The translations under genes were made by a program, and so were the position numbers. From Saprospiraceae bacterium (lineage in GTDB: Bacteria; Bacteroidota; Bacteroidia; Chitinophagales; Saprospiraceae): a stretch of DNA of 64,000 nucleotides. Under the pieces are notes generated by a model that did no database searches, was not told where the DNA came from, and worked only from the letters and a program-made list of their open reading frames with translations. This document shows, piece by piece, positions 37,410 through 47,400 of the stretch (position 1 is its first letter; the number at the start of each line of letters is the position of its first letter). The DNA lies in the NCBI GenBank assembly GCA_958295895.1, contig CATQHI010000022.1, forward strand, positions 1 to 64,000, given 5' to 3'.

Positions 37410-38703
37410 CGCCAGCCCCTTGGTCGTCTTCCGCACCGGCTTCGGCCTGATGATGCTTGTAGGCATCGTCCGCTTCTGGGCGTACGGCTGGATCGACAAG
37501 CTCTATATACAGCCCGATTTTCACTTTTCTTACCGCTACTTCGAGTGGGTACGTCCGCTGGGGCAATTTACCTACCTGCTCTTCCTGGTGGCGGGCCTGG
37601 CAGCATTGTGCATCATGATCGGCTACCGCTACCGGCTGGCAATGGTCGCCTTCTTCCTCAGCTTCACCTACATCGAGCTGATGGATAAGACCACTTATCT
37701 CAATCACTACTATTTCATTAGCCTGTTTTCCTTGCTACTCTGCTTTATCCCCATACCGGCAGGTTGGGCGGGGGCGCGGGGATGCAAGGTTGATCGTGGC
37801 TACATCCGTGTGCTACAGGTATTCGTAGCGGTCGTGTACTGCTACGCCGGCCTCGCGAAGCTGAATTCGGACTGGCTATTGGAAGCTCAGCCGCTGGCGA
37901 TCTGGCTACCGGCAAAGTATTCCGTGCCCCTACTGGGCGATCTGCTACAGCAACGCTGGGTGCACTACGCCTTTGCCTGGGGCGGAGCGGCCTACGATCT
38001 GGCGATCCCCTTTCTGCTCTGGTGGCGGCCTACGCGGGTGCTGGCCTTTGTACTCGTGGTCGTGTTCCACGTGCTGACGCGGGTACTGTTTCCTATTGGT
38101 ATGTTTCCCTACATCATGATCGTGAGTGCGTTGATCTTCTTTGGGCCGGAGGTGCACGATCGAATTTTGGGGGGGTTGGCGCAGATTGGGGGGGGATGGG
38201 ATCAGCGATTTAGGGATGGGGGACGGGGACCTACGCAAGGAGTAGGGGGCCGAGTGGCGATTACCGGCATACTAGCCTTTCATCTATTGTTTCCCCTTCG
38301 CCACCTGCTGCACTCCGGCGAGGTATTCTGGACCGAGGCAGGTTATCGTTTCTCCTGGCGGGTGATGCTGATGGAAAAGGCGGGGGTGGCCACCTTCACG
38401 GTCCGGGATCGGGCGAGCGAGCGGCGGGTGGTAGTCGATAATCGGGAGTTTCTGACCGTCTTTCAGGAGAAGCAGATGGCTACGCAGCCGGACTTTTTGC
38501 TGCAGTATGCTCACTACCTAGCAGACCACTTCCGGCAGCGGGGCTTCGCTGAGCCCGCGGTGTACGTAGATAGCTACGTGGCCCTGAACGGGAGGCTGAG
38601 TCAGCGGTACGTAAATCCGAAGATCGACCTAGCGGCCGTGGACACCGATACCCCCGTCACCCAGTGGCTCATGCCATTTAACGATACGATTTATGAACTG
38701 TAG
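37393..38703 (+). CDS. HTTM / vitamin K-dependent gamma-carboxylase-like membrane protein
   Basis: 436 residues. About eight membrane helices in the first 260 residues, then a soluble C-terminal half. It keeps the segments that are functional in animal gamma-glutamyl carboxylase: DKTTYLNHYY (His105, like His160), YAGLAKLNSDWL (Lys156, like catalytic Lys218) and FHVLTRVLFPIGMFPY (His226). These matches are made from memory of the animal enzyme, not from an alignment run. Substrate and cofactor in bacteria are unknown. It overlaps imelysin by 17 nt and the TonB receptor gene by 11 nt, so all are translationally coupled. The 38168-38258 stretch is unusually G-rich. Confidence 0.85.
   Translation: MQTETSASPLVVFRTGFGLMMLVGIVRFWAYGWIDKLYIQPDFHFSYRYFEWVRPLGQFTYLLFLVAGLAALCIMIGYRYRLAMVAFFLSFTYIELMDKTTYLNHYYFISLFSLLLCFIPIPAGWAGARGCKVDRGYIRVLQVFVAVVYCYAGLAKLNSDWLLEAQPLAIWLPAKYSVPLLGDLLQQRWVHYAFAWGGAAYDLAIPFLLWWRPTRVLAFVLVVVFHVLTRVLFPIGMFPYIMIVSALIFFGPEVHDRILGGLAQIGGGWDQRFRDGGRGPTQGVGGRVAITGILAFHLLFPLRHLLHSGEVFWTEAGYRFSWRVMLMEKAGVATFTVRDRASERRVVVDNREFLTVFQEKQMATQPDFLLQYAHYLADHFRQRGFAEPAVYVDSYVALNGRLSQRYVNPKIDLAAVDTDTPVTQWLMPFNDTIYEL
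37766..37787 (-). repeat. Degenerate dispersed motif inside the HTTM gene
   Basis: The minus strand reads TTGCATCCCCGCGCCCCCGC, with a small insertion relative to the consensus. Antisense to the gene; lies in the loop after the fourth helix (GWAGARGCK). Confidence 0.3.
38168..38258 (+). other. G-tract cluster with quadruplex potential
   Basis: Within 90 bases of the HTTM gene there are two G7 runs and G3, G3, G5, G4 and G5 runs separated by short spacers. The coding consequence is a low-complexity loop (GGLAQIGGGWDQRF, DGGRGPTQGVGG) between membrane and soluble halves. The G7 runs are also slippage-prone. Confidence 0.5.
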
Positions 38704-41182
38704 GAGCATAGGCGTAAGTTGGGGTACGGTAGCGTGGCTAGCGTTACTGACGGGCATACTTTCCGCCCAGTCGACCGTAACGCTAACGGTAGTGGACACG
38801 AGTGGCGCCCCACTTCCCGAAGCAGAACTCTTTGCTGCCGAAACCGCTAGGGTCACCACGACCGGTCCTACTGGAACGGCAACGCTGGGCTTTCCCACCG
38901 GGGTGGACACCCTTACCCTGACCGTCTTCGCCCCGGGCCTCAGCAGCGAGCAGTTGCGACTCGGCCGCGGGGAAGGTCCGCGCCGCATCACGCTTCGCCC
39001 CCTGAGTCTGGACCTTAGCTCCGTGCTCGTCACCGCCGAGGCCCGTCGCCGCGAGGCGCTGACCCGGTTACGTGCGGTAGAGGGCACGGCCATTTACGCT
39101 GGCCGCAAGACGGAGGTGGTCGCCCTCGACGCGCTCACCGTCAACCTAGCAACCAATCAGGCTAGACAGATCTACGGCGAGGTGTCCGGACTAAATATCT
39201 ACGAAAACGACGACGCCGGCCTGCAGCTCAATATCGGCGGCCGCGGCCTGGACCCCAACCGCACCGCCAGCTTCAACACCCGGCAGAACGGCTACGACAT
39301 CAGCGCCGATGTGCTGGGCTACCCCGAAAGTTACTACACCCCCCCGGCCGAGGCCCTGGCCCGCATCGAGGTGGTACGGGGGGCGGCTAGCCTACAGTAC
39401 GGTACGCAGTTTGGCGGCCTGGTCAACTTCGTGTTTCGTGAGCCGAATCGAGCGAAAAAGAGCGAGCTCGTAAGCCGGCAGACCGTAGGCTCCAACGCGC
39501 TATTCACCTCCTTCAATAGTCTCAGTGGACAGCTCGGACCCGTGGGCTACTACGGCTTCTATAACTACAAGCGGGGGGATGGCTTCCGACCGAACTCGGG
39601 CTTCGACTCGCATACGGCCTTTCTGCACCTGGACGTTGCACCCGCGTCCGCGGCCGGTACCAAGATTAGCCTGGAGTATACCTACCAGGACTATCTGGCA
39701 CAGCAGGCCGGCGGACTCACCGATGCGCAGTTCTACCGCGACCCTTACAGCAGCAACCGGGCCCGGAACTGGTTCGCGGTGAGCTGGCAGTTGTTCAGTC
39801 TGCGTCTGGACCACAAGGTCAGCGATCGGACTACGCTGAGTGTCAATGCCTTCGGATTAGACGCCTCCCGCCGGGCGGTGGGTTTTCGGACTAACCGGGT
39901 GAGTCAGGTGGATGATACCGAGGCCCCACGCGATCTGCTGATCGGTAAGTTTCGAAACTACGGCGTAGAGACACGCTTGCTAAAGCGCTATCAACTCGCT
40001 GGCCGTGAGGCGATTGCCCTGATCGGGATGAAGTATTACCGGGCCCAGAACTCGGCAGTACAGGGACCGGGGACGGCGGGCAGCGACGCAGATTTCAGCC
40101 TGGCGACCGACCGCTTCCCAAGTTACCCCAATCAGTCCGATTTTGTCTTTCCAAATCGCAACCTAGCCCTGTTTGGCGAGCACATATTCTACCTCAGTGA
40201 GCGGTTGAGCATCACGCCGGGGGCCCGATTCGAGTATATCCGCACGGCCTCCGAGGGCAGCTACCGCCGTTTTGATTTCGACTTGGCGGGCAACGCCATT
40301 CGCGACGAGCGTTTTACGGACGATCGGACATTCCGCCGCAATCTCTTGTTGCTCGGCGTAGGCCTGAGTTACCGCCGCAGCGAGCAACTGGAAGTTTTTG
40401 CCAACCTCAGCGAAAACTACCGCTCGGTGACCTTCAACGACATTCGTACCGTAAATCCCAGTTTTCAGGTAGACCCGAATATCCGCGACGAGCGGGGGTT
40501 CACCGCCGATGTAGGCGTGCGGGGTCGCAGGATGCGGTGGTCGTATAGTGCCAACGTGTTCGCCCTTCGTTACGGTAATCGCCTGGGCGAGGTCCTCACC
40601 CCGGAGGTACGCACCAGCGCAGACGGGGAGGAGGTGGAGACCGGACGCATCGTGCGACTGCGCGGCAATATCGGCGCCGCCTTGCTGTATGGTCTGGAGT
40701 CTTTAATCGAGTACCGGGCGCTCGATGCGGTATCCGACCGGGAGACACCCTATACCCTGACTGTATTTGCCAATACGAGTGTGACGGATTCGCGCTATAC
40801 GAGCTCGGCTACGCCGGGGGTAGCCGGCAATGCGGTGGAATTCATTTCCCGCCTGAACCTAAAGACCGGGCTGCGCTTTGGCTACGGCGACCTGCTGGGG
40901 TCGCTACAGTATAGCTATCTCTCGCGGCAGTTCACCGATGCCAGTAATGCGGTGCAGGACCGTAGCGATAATCAGAGTGGTATCGTGGGTAGTATCCCCG
41001 CCTACGGGGTGGCTGACTTGAGCCTAAGCTACCGGTACCGGCGGTGGACGGTGGAGGCGGGGGTGAATAACCTGCTGGATGCGGTGTACTTTACTAGGCG
41101 GGCTACGGGGTATCCGGGGCCGGGGATCATTCCTAGTGCGGGGCGGACGTTTTATTTGACGGTGGGAGTGAGGCTATTCTAG
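38693..41182 (+). CDS. TonB-dependent receptor, FecA-like, of the putative iron operon
   Basis: 829 residues. Signal peptide ends near LLTGILSAQ; a short carboxypeptidase-like domain follows (about 25-105), then the plug (RQIYGEVSGLNIYENDDAGL, LNIGGRGLDPNRTASF, RIEVVRGAASLQYGTQFGGL) and a 22-strand barrel ending in FYLTVGVRLF. The plug resembles FecA-type iron-chelate receptors. A motif copy at 39636-39655 encodes VAPASAAG in an extracellular loop. The ATG overlaps the HTTM stop. Likely imports a metal complex for the imelysin and HTTM proteins. Confidence 0.9.
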   Translation: MNCRSIGVSWGTVAWLALLTGILSAQSTVTLTVVDTSGAPLPEAELFAAETARVTTTGPTGTATLGFPTGVDTLTLTVFAPGLSSEQLRLGRGEGPRRITLRPLSLDLSSVLVTAEARRREALTRLRAVEGTAIYAGRKTEVVALDALTVNLATNQARQIYGEVSGLNIYENDDAGLQLNIGGRGLDPNRTASFNTRQNGYDISADVLGYPESYYTPPAEALARIEVVRGAASLQYGTQFGGLVNFVFREPNRAKKSELVSRQTVGSNALFTSFNSLSGQLGPVGYYGFYNYKRGDGFRPNSGFDSHTAFLHLDVAPASAAGTKISLEYTYQDYLAQQAGGLTDAQFYRDPYSSNRARNWFAVSWQLFSLRLDHKVSDRTTLSVNAFGLDASRRAVGFRTNRVSQVDDTEAPRDLLIGKFRNYGVETRLLKRYQLAGREAIALIGMKYYRAQNSAVQGPGTAGSDADFSLATDRFPSYPNQSDFVFPNRNLALFGEHIFYLSERLSITPGARFEYIRTASEGSYRRFDFDLAGNAIRDERFTDDRTFRRNLLLLGVGLSYRRSEQLEVFANLSENYRSVTFNDIRTVNPSFQVDPNIRDERGFTADVGVRGRRMRWSYSANVFALRYGNRLGEVLTPEVRTSADGEEVETGRIVRLRGNIGAALLYGLESLIEYRALDAVSDRETPYTLTVFANTSVTDSRYTSSATPGVAGNAVEFISRLNLKTGLRFGYGDLLGSLQYSYLSRQFTDASNAVQDRSDNQSGIVGSIPAYGVADLSLSYRYRRWTVEAGVNNLLDAVYFTRRATGYPGPGIIPSAGRTFYLTVGVRLF
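39636..39655 (+). repeat. Dispersed motif copy inside the FecA-like gene
   Basis: TTGCACCCGCGTCCGCGGCC, degenerate at the 3' part. Sense-oriented; encodes VAPASAA in a barrel loop. Confidence 0.4.
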
Positions 41183-41662
41183 TACCGCTACGTCCTGCTG
41201 GCCGAACTCAACGAGGATATTGTCGCCAATGGTGGTGGAGAGGACCATGCCGCTGTAGGTGACGTAGATCGGCCAGGCCTTGTGGCGGCGATCGACTAGC
41301 ACGGCGACCTCGATCTTCTTGGGGAGTACCTGCTGGAGGGGGCCCAGGGCGTAAAAGAGGGTACGGCCGGTGTTGGCTACATCGTCGACTAGTAGGATGG
41401 GTTTGCCGTCGAGCTCCAGCACATCGTGATCTAGTTTAGCACCGCTGCCGAGGGGGTCACGGGGGTCGATGCGCAGATTCCAGAGGTAGAGGGGCGAATC
41501 GGAAAGACCGGTCAACTCATCCATGAGGCGGCGGGCGAGCTCCATACCACGATTATTTATGCCGATGATATAGAGCTCGCGCTCTTCCGTGTTGTGCTCA
41601 AGAATTTCCATCGCCAGGCGGGTGACCTTGGCGTTGATCTGGGTATGGGTAAGTAGCTGCAT
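41174..41662 (-). CDS. Phosphoribosyltransferase, PyrR/type I family
   Basis: 162 residues. The PRPP-binding motif is ILLVDDVANTGRTL (about 90-103) and the flexible loop precedes it (RIDPRDPLGSGAKLD). A hood-like C-terminus (VDRRHKAWPIYVTYSGMVL) resembles PyrR and xanthine/hypoxanthine transferases. The length fits PyrR, but no pyrimidine genes are adjacent, so regulator versus salvage enzyme is undecided. It starts 6 nt after glgX and its end overlaps the convergent receptor gene by 9 nt. Confidence 0.85.
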   Translation of the reverse strand: MQLLTHTQINAKVTRLAMEILEHNTEERELYIIGINNRGMELARRLMDELTGLSDSPLYLWNLRIDPRDPLGSGAKLDHDVLELDGKPILLVDDVANTGRTLFYALGPLQQVLPKKIEVAVLVDRRHKAWPIYVTYSGMVLSTTIGDNILVEFGQQDVAVLE

Positions 41663-41668
41663 AGGGGC

Positions 41669-43945
41669 TTATTCCTGGATCATTTGCAGCAATTTACGCA
41701 CCTGGTCCACGATGGTGACCTTACGCTTGCCCTCCGGGGTCTGGTTGGCCTTACGCAGCTGGAGGCGGAAGAGGTACACGCTGCGCGCACCGAGGGAGAA
41801 GGTGTCATCGGCAAGAAATAACTTATCGACCGGAACCTCGCTGGTGTGGGTATCCATCAGCAGTTCCCAACGGGTATACTCCTTGACCCCCGGCAGAGTG
41901 AAGTCCACGCCCTCCCAGTAGCCGTTGAGGATAAGCAGGAAGATGTCGTCCTTGATACGGCGGCCGCGCTCGTCGTACTCGTCCATCCCCTCCCCGTTGA
42001 GGATCATACCGATACTGCGCTGATTGCCGTCGGCCCAGTTTTCGGCGGTCATCTCGTGGCCGGTGGGGTTTAGCCAGAGGATGTCGCCGATACTTTTCTC
42101 CGTTACCTTCTGTCCGTTGAAAAAACGGCGGCGGTGGAAGACGGGGTTCTCCCGGCGTAGCTCGATCAGGGTACGGGTAAACGCGTGTAGGGCGGTCTGT
42201 TCTTCGGTCCACTCCCAGTCGAACCAGCTGATCTCGTTGTCCTGGCAGTAGGCATTATTGTTGCCGCTCTGGGTGCGACCGTACTCATCGCCCATGGAGA
42301 GCATCGGTACGCCCTGACTGAGCAGTAGCGTAGCCAACTGGTTGCGCTGCATGCGCAGGCGTAGGCGATTGATTTCGGGGTCGTCGGTGGGTCCCTCCAC
42401 GCCGCAGTTCCAGCTGTTGTTGTGGGTCTCGCCGTCGCGGTTGTTTTCTCCGTTGGCCTCGTTATGCTTTTCGTTGTAGCTGTAGAGATCGCGTAGGGTG
42501 AAACCGTCGTGGGCCGTGACGAAGTTGATGCTGGCCATGGGCCGACGACCGCTCAATTCGTAGAGGTCGCTGCTGCCGGTGAGGCGGTAGGCCAGGTCGG
42601 CCACGCCGCTGCTATCGCCCTTCCAGAACTCACGTACGCTGTCGCGGTACTTGCCGTTCCATTCGCTCCAGAGCACCGGAAAGCCCCCCACCTGGTAGCC
42701 GCCCGGGCCGACGTCCCAGGGCTCGGCAATGAGTTTAACCTGGCTGATGATGGGGTCCTGGTGAATGGTATCGAGGAAGGTACTCAGCTTGCCCACTTCG
42801 TAGAGGCCACGCGCCAGCGCACTCGCTAAATCGAAGCGGAAGCCGTCGACGTGCATTTCCGTGACCCAGTAGCGGAGACTGTCCATCACCAACTGCAGGG
42901 GGCGAATATGGACCATGTTGACGGTGTTTCCCGTACCGGTGTAGTCCATGTAGAACTGCTTGTCGTCCTCGACCAAGCGGTAGTAGGCCTGATTATCCAG
43001 TCCCTTCATGCCCAGCATGGGGCCGTAATGATTGCCCTCAGCGGTGTGGTTGTACACTACGTCAAGGATAACCTCCAACCCGGCCTTGTGCAGCGCCTTG
43101 ACCATATCCTTGAACTCATTGACCTGGTTGCCGGCCCTTCCGGCGGCGGCGTAGTCCGCGTGGGGGGCAAAGAAGCTCTGAGAGTTGTAGCCCCAGTAGT
43201 TGCGTAGTCCCTTATCGACCAGGTGACTATCCTGCACGAAGTGGTGCACGGGCATCAGCTCCACGGCGGTGATACCAAGGTTCTTCAGGTACTCGATGGT
43301 GACCGGATGGGCCAGACCGGCGTAGGTACCGCGTAGCTCCTTAGGGATTTCCGGATGCTGCTCCGTGAGTCCCTTTACGTGCATTTCGTAGATGACCGTA
43401 TCGTGCATGGGGGTCTCCAGGAGCGTATCGCCCTCCCAGTCGTAGGAGGTGTCAATAATCACGCCCTTGGTGATGAAGGGGGCGGAGTCCGCCTCGTCCA
43501 TGGTAAGGTAACGTTCCGGGTCGCTGCTTTCGATGGGATACGGAAAGACGGCGGGGTCCCAGTCGATGGTGCCGTCGATGGCCTTGGTGTACGGATCGAT
43601 CAGCAGTTTGTTGGGGTTATAAAGGTTTCCAACGTGGGGGTTCCACTCCCCGTGGGCGCGGTAGCCGTAGCGCCAGCCGGTTTCTAGCTGGGGCACAAAG
43701 CAGTGCCAGACCTGGTCGGTCTGCTCCATGAGTTGAATTCGGTAAGCCTCCTTGTTGGGCGACTCGCGACGGAACAGGCACAGGTCGACCTGGGTGGCAT
43801 GCTCACTGAACACGGCGAAGTTTACGCCGGCGGGCGACCAGGTGGCGCCCAGGGGATAAGGCCGGCCGGGCCAGACCTCGATGTCCTTAAATTTACCGTA
43901 GGGTTTTGTCTGTTGCTGTTTAGTGATTAGTTGATCAGTTGTCAT
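41669..43945 (-). CDS. glgX: Glycogen debranching enzyme (isoamylase type)
   Basis: GH13 enzyme that cleaves alpha-1,6 branches of glycogen. 758 residues from ATG 43945 (MTTDQLITKQQQ); the frame is open upstream but nothing there is conserved. N-terminal CBM48 (GATWSPAGVNFAVFSEHATQ), then the GH13 regions: VILDVVYNHTAEGN, DGFRFDLASAL with the nucleophile Asp, LIAEPWDVG with the acid/base Glu, FVTAHDGFTL with the third Asp. Length and motifs match GlgX. A small CGTAGC-GATA-GCTACG hairpin (43958-43973) precedes the start. Confidence 0.93.
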   Translation of the reverse strand: MTTDQLITKQQQTKPYGKFKDIEVWPGRPYPLGATWSPAGVNFAVFSEHATQVDLCLFRRESPNKEAYRIQLMEQTDQVWHCFVPQLETGWRYGYRAHGEWNPHVGNLYNPNKLLIDPYTKAIDGTIDWDPAVFPYPIESSDPERYLTMDEADSAPFITKGVIIDTSYDWEGDTLLETPMHDTVIYEMHVKGLTEQHPEIPKELRGTYAGLAHPVTIEYLKNLGITAVELMPVHHFVQDSHLVDKGLRNYWGYNSQSFFAPHADYAAAGRAGNQVNEFKDMVKALHKAGLEVILDVVYNHTAEGNHYGPMLGMKGLDNQAYYRLVEDDKQFYMDYTGTGNTVNMVHIRPLQLVMDSLRYWVTEMHVDGFRFDLASALARGLYEVGKLSTFLDTIHQDPIISQVKLIAEPWDVGPGGYQVGGFPVLWSEWNGKYRDSVREFWKGDSSGVADLAYRLTGSSDLYELSGRRPMASINFVTAHDGFTLRDLYSYNEKHNEANGENNRDGETHNNSWNCGVEGPTDDPEINRLRLRMQRNQLATLLLSQGVPMLSMGDEYGRTQSGNNNAYCQDNEISWFDWEWTEEQTALHAFTRTLIELRRENPVFHRRRFFNGQKVTEKSIGDILWLNPTGHEMTAENWADGNQRSIGMILNGEGMDEYDERGRRIKDDIFLLILNGYWEGVDFTLPGVKEYTRWELLMDTHTSEVPVDKLFLADDTFSLGARSVYLFRLQLRKANQTPEGKRKVTIVDQVRKLLQMIQE

Positions 43946-44022
43946 AGGGCACGTTTCCGTAGCGATAGCTACGCGGTGAACTATCCTAACCAAGCCTGGC
44001 CCAAGCCGTTCAATAGCCTAAC

Positions 44023-44382
44023 CTAATAACTTCCTGCCGCCAGCATGACCAGCGTGCACCCGGCAACTACCTCGATGTCATGCTCACGGGCCAGCCGCAT
44101 CAACTCCACGTTCTCCGTACCGGGGTTAAAGATGATACGTCGGGGAGCTACCCGTAGTAGCCAGTCGTAGTATTCCGGCTGGTGCCGCGGCCCCACGTAA
44201 AGGGTGACGGTGTCTACCTCCGGCACGTCCGGCTTACCGTTCAGGATCGGTCTGCCCTGTACGCTACCCTGCTTGATTCCTACGGGGATGATCTCGTGTC
44301 CATGGCGAGTAAGCCGTTCGGCGGCTAGGTAGGCGTAGCGGTCTGGGTTGGTGGTTGCACCAAGGATAAGGGTGGTCTTCAT
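44023..44382 (-). CDS. CoA-binding domain protein (YccU-like)
   Basis: 119 residues, a single Rossmann-type CoA-binding domain. MKTTLILGATTNPDRYAYLA at the N-terminus, GHEIIPVGIKQGSVQGRPIL, TLYVGPRHQPEYYDWLL and RIIFNPGTENVELMRLAREH near the end follow the family. Small stand-alone members bind CoA but have no firm role. It lies 21 nt after the PSD1-type gene. Confidence 0.85.
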   Translation of the reverse strand: MKTTLILGATTNPDRYAYLAAERLTRHGHEIIPVGIKQGSVQGRPILNGKPDVPEVDTVTLYVGPRHQPEYYDWLLRVAPRRIIFNPGTENVELMRLAREHDIEVVAGCTLVMLAAGSY

Positions 44383-44403
44383 ATGGCGGGGCTAGAGCTA
44401 AAG

Positions 44404-47400
44404 TTAGTACTTCACGTAGGCGGCATCGGTGCTAAAGAGCATATTCGCCACCGAGGTAAGGGCCGCGGTATGAACCGGATCGAGCATCGTCGGCCGGGGG
44501 TACTCTCCCACGGTGAGGAGAGTGTCGACCGCTACCCGGTCGTCCCGAAAGCGCGTTAACTCCTCCCGGTAGAGAGAAGTGAGTACCTGAAGTTCGGCCT
44601 CCTCGGCGCGGCGCCCCGTCACCAGACGAAAGGCACGGCGCAGTTGCTCTTCCGCATCCTCACCCGCCTCAAGCTGCACGCGCTGGGCCAGTACCCGAGC
44701 GGCTTCCACAAACTGGGGGTCATTGAGCAGGTTCAGCGCCTGTAGGGGGGTGTTGGTCTCGGATCGCTTTACCAGGCAAACGTCCCGGCTACCGGCATCG
44801 AAGGTGGTCATGAAGGGCGGCGGCGAGGTGCGGCGGATGAAGGTGTACATGCTGCGGCGGTACAGCTTACTGCCGTGGTCGGCGGCATACTCGGTCAGGA
44901 CCTTGGAGAAGTTAGATTTCTCCCGCCAAAGTCCCCCCGGCTGGTAGGGAAATACGCTCGCCCCGCCGACCGTGTCATTGAGTAGCCCACTGGCGGCCAG
45001 GGCGTTGTCGCGGATCATTTCGGCCGGTAGGCGGTAGCGGGGCCCGCGGGCAAGCAGTAGGTTAGCGGGGTCGTCGGCCAGTTGTTCGTCGGTCGGCGAG
45101 GAGGTACGGCGGTAGGTTTCCGAAAGGACCATCATCCGGATCAGTTCCCGCACGTCCCAGTGCTCCCGAAAACGACTCGTCAGGTAGTCCAGCAGGCGCG
45201 GATGGGTCGGCAGTGAACCCTGGCTACCGAAGTCATGAGGGGTAGCCACGATGCCCTGCCCAAAGATTAACTGCCAGTAGCGATTGACCACTACCCGCCC
45301 GGTCAGTGGATTCTCCGGCGCTAGCATCCAGTCCACCAGGCCGGCGCGGTTCTGAGCGTACTCGGCCGACCACGGCAGTATGCGCTGTGGGGTACCCACC
45401 GGCACCACCTCACCGGGCGCATCGTAGGCGCCCCGCAGTAATAGGTGAGTTTCCCGGGGGCGCTCCATCTCCTGCATCACCATCAGCCTGGGTAGGCTGT
45501 CGGCGTAGGAAGCCCGCCGGGCCTGCACCGCACGCAGCTCGTCGGTAGCCTCCATATAGGTTTGGCTGTTACGCCGTAGGTGGGCGCGTACCATGGCCTC
45601 CTCCGGACTCGTCTTCGGATCGTAGCCCTTCCAGACCGCCAGCGGAGAAAGCTCCCGTTGGTAGTAGCATAGTTCATCCACCCGCCCCGAGAAGATGCCA
45701 TCATCGCCGGTGTACACCCGCCAGGCCCGGCCCATACGCATGCTCCGGAGCTTACAGCCTTCGTAATCGGCACAGGGCGGGGGCGAGAAGTTGCCCGTTA
45801 GCGCGTCATGATACACCGTGGTAGCGGGCACCCGCCCATCTACGTAAAGTTGTACGCCGCTAGCCAGGCCGGAGCCATCGTAGGTGAAGCCCACCTGATA
45901 CCACTGCCCCACCAGCAGGCTATCGTTCGTTTTTACCTCGATCTGATCGGCGGGTAGGGCATGGGTAAGCCGTAGGCTCAGCCGGTTAGCGTGGTCCAGG
46001 AACAGTTCCATACCCCGCCAGGCATCGTCCTTGCGGCCGGTGGTAGTGACTAGAGCCTGTACCGTGGTGGAGTCACGGGCGGTGGTCCGCATCCACAGCG
46101 TCATACTGATGGGCTGATCCAGCGGTGTCTGCGCCAAAGGTCCCAGTTCAACCAGGTCGTAAGCGTGGTCGAACACCCCTACCCTGCCCCGCTGCGGATC
46201 GTCCGCTACGGTAAAGCTTTCACTCGACCAGGCTTTACCATCCACTTCTGCTTTACTATCAAAATCAAGCGTGAAGTCTGGTTGGGCCTCCGTAAGGGTA
46301 CCGGCAAAACGAGCCAGCTCTTCCGGACTGATGGCCACCTCGGCCCGCCGTGCATCCAGCTCTCCCATCTGCCGCTGGTAATCCTGCAACAGCTGCTCGG
46401 TTTCCTCATCCGCCAGGGTGATCACCGGACCGAAGTCGCCATCATCACCCGTCATACCTAACTCCTCGATCGTATTGAAGAAGGCCGAGAAGCTATAGTA
46501 CTCCTTCTGACTCAGCGGATCGAATTTGTGGTCGTGGCAGCGCGCGCAGTCCATCGTCAGGCCCAGTAGACCGGTCGCCACGGTATTGACCCGATCGAAG
46601 ACGTAGCTCAGCCGGTATTCTTCATCGATAGCTCCCCCCTCGGCAGTCATGGGGTGCATGCGCAGGAAAGCGGTTGCGAGCCGAGATTCGCGGGTAGGGT
46701 CTTCGATCAGGTCGCCCGCCAGTTGGTAGCGGATGAAGTCGTCGTAGGGCAGGTTGCGCCGGAAGGCCGAGATCACCCAGTCGCGGTAGGGGTAACTCGT
46801 GCGGGCCCCATCGGCGTGCATACCGTGGGAGTCGGCGTAGCGGGCCACGTCCAGCCACTCCATGGTGAGGCGTTCGGCAAATGCATCGCGGTTCATCAGT
46901 TCATCTACCTTGGCGCGGTAGGCCGCATCGCTGGGATCAGCGAGCCAGGCATCGATCTCTGCAAGGGTGGGCGGCAGGCCGGTCAGGTCCTGGTATAAGC
47001 GACGAATCAGCGTCTCCGGGTCCGCCGGGGCCGCAGGTGCAATACGCTCGTCGTGCAGCCGCGCATTGACGAAGTTATCAACGGCCGTTTGTGCCTCCGG
47101 ATAGCCGTCGGGATTAGCCGGCAGGTCGGGGTCTTCGATGGGTAAAAAAGCCCAGTGATCTTTCCACTCGGCGCCGTCCTCGATCCAGCGCACCAGCAGG
47201 GCTTTTTCCCGGTCACTGAGGGTAAGATTACTTTCCGGGGTTGGCATCATCACCTCGTGTTCCTCACTGAGAATACGGCGTACGAGCTCACTACTACCCG
47301 GCTTGCCCGGTACGATCGCGGTGTGCCCCGTTTCAGTCAGGGTGGCGTAAGCGCCCTCCTCGGTGTCTAGCCGCAGACCGGCCTTGCGGGCGTTGGCATC

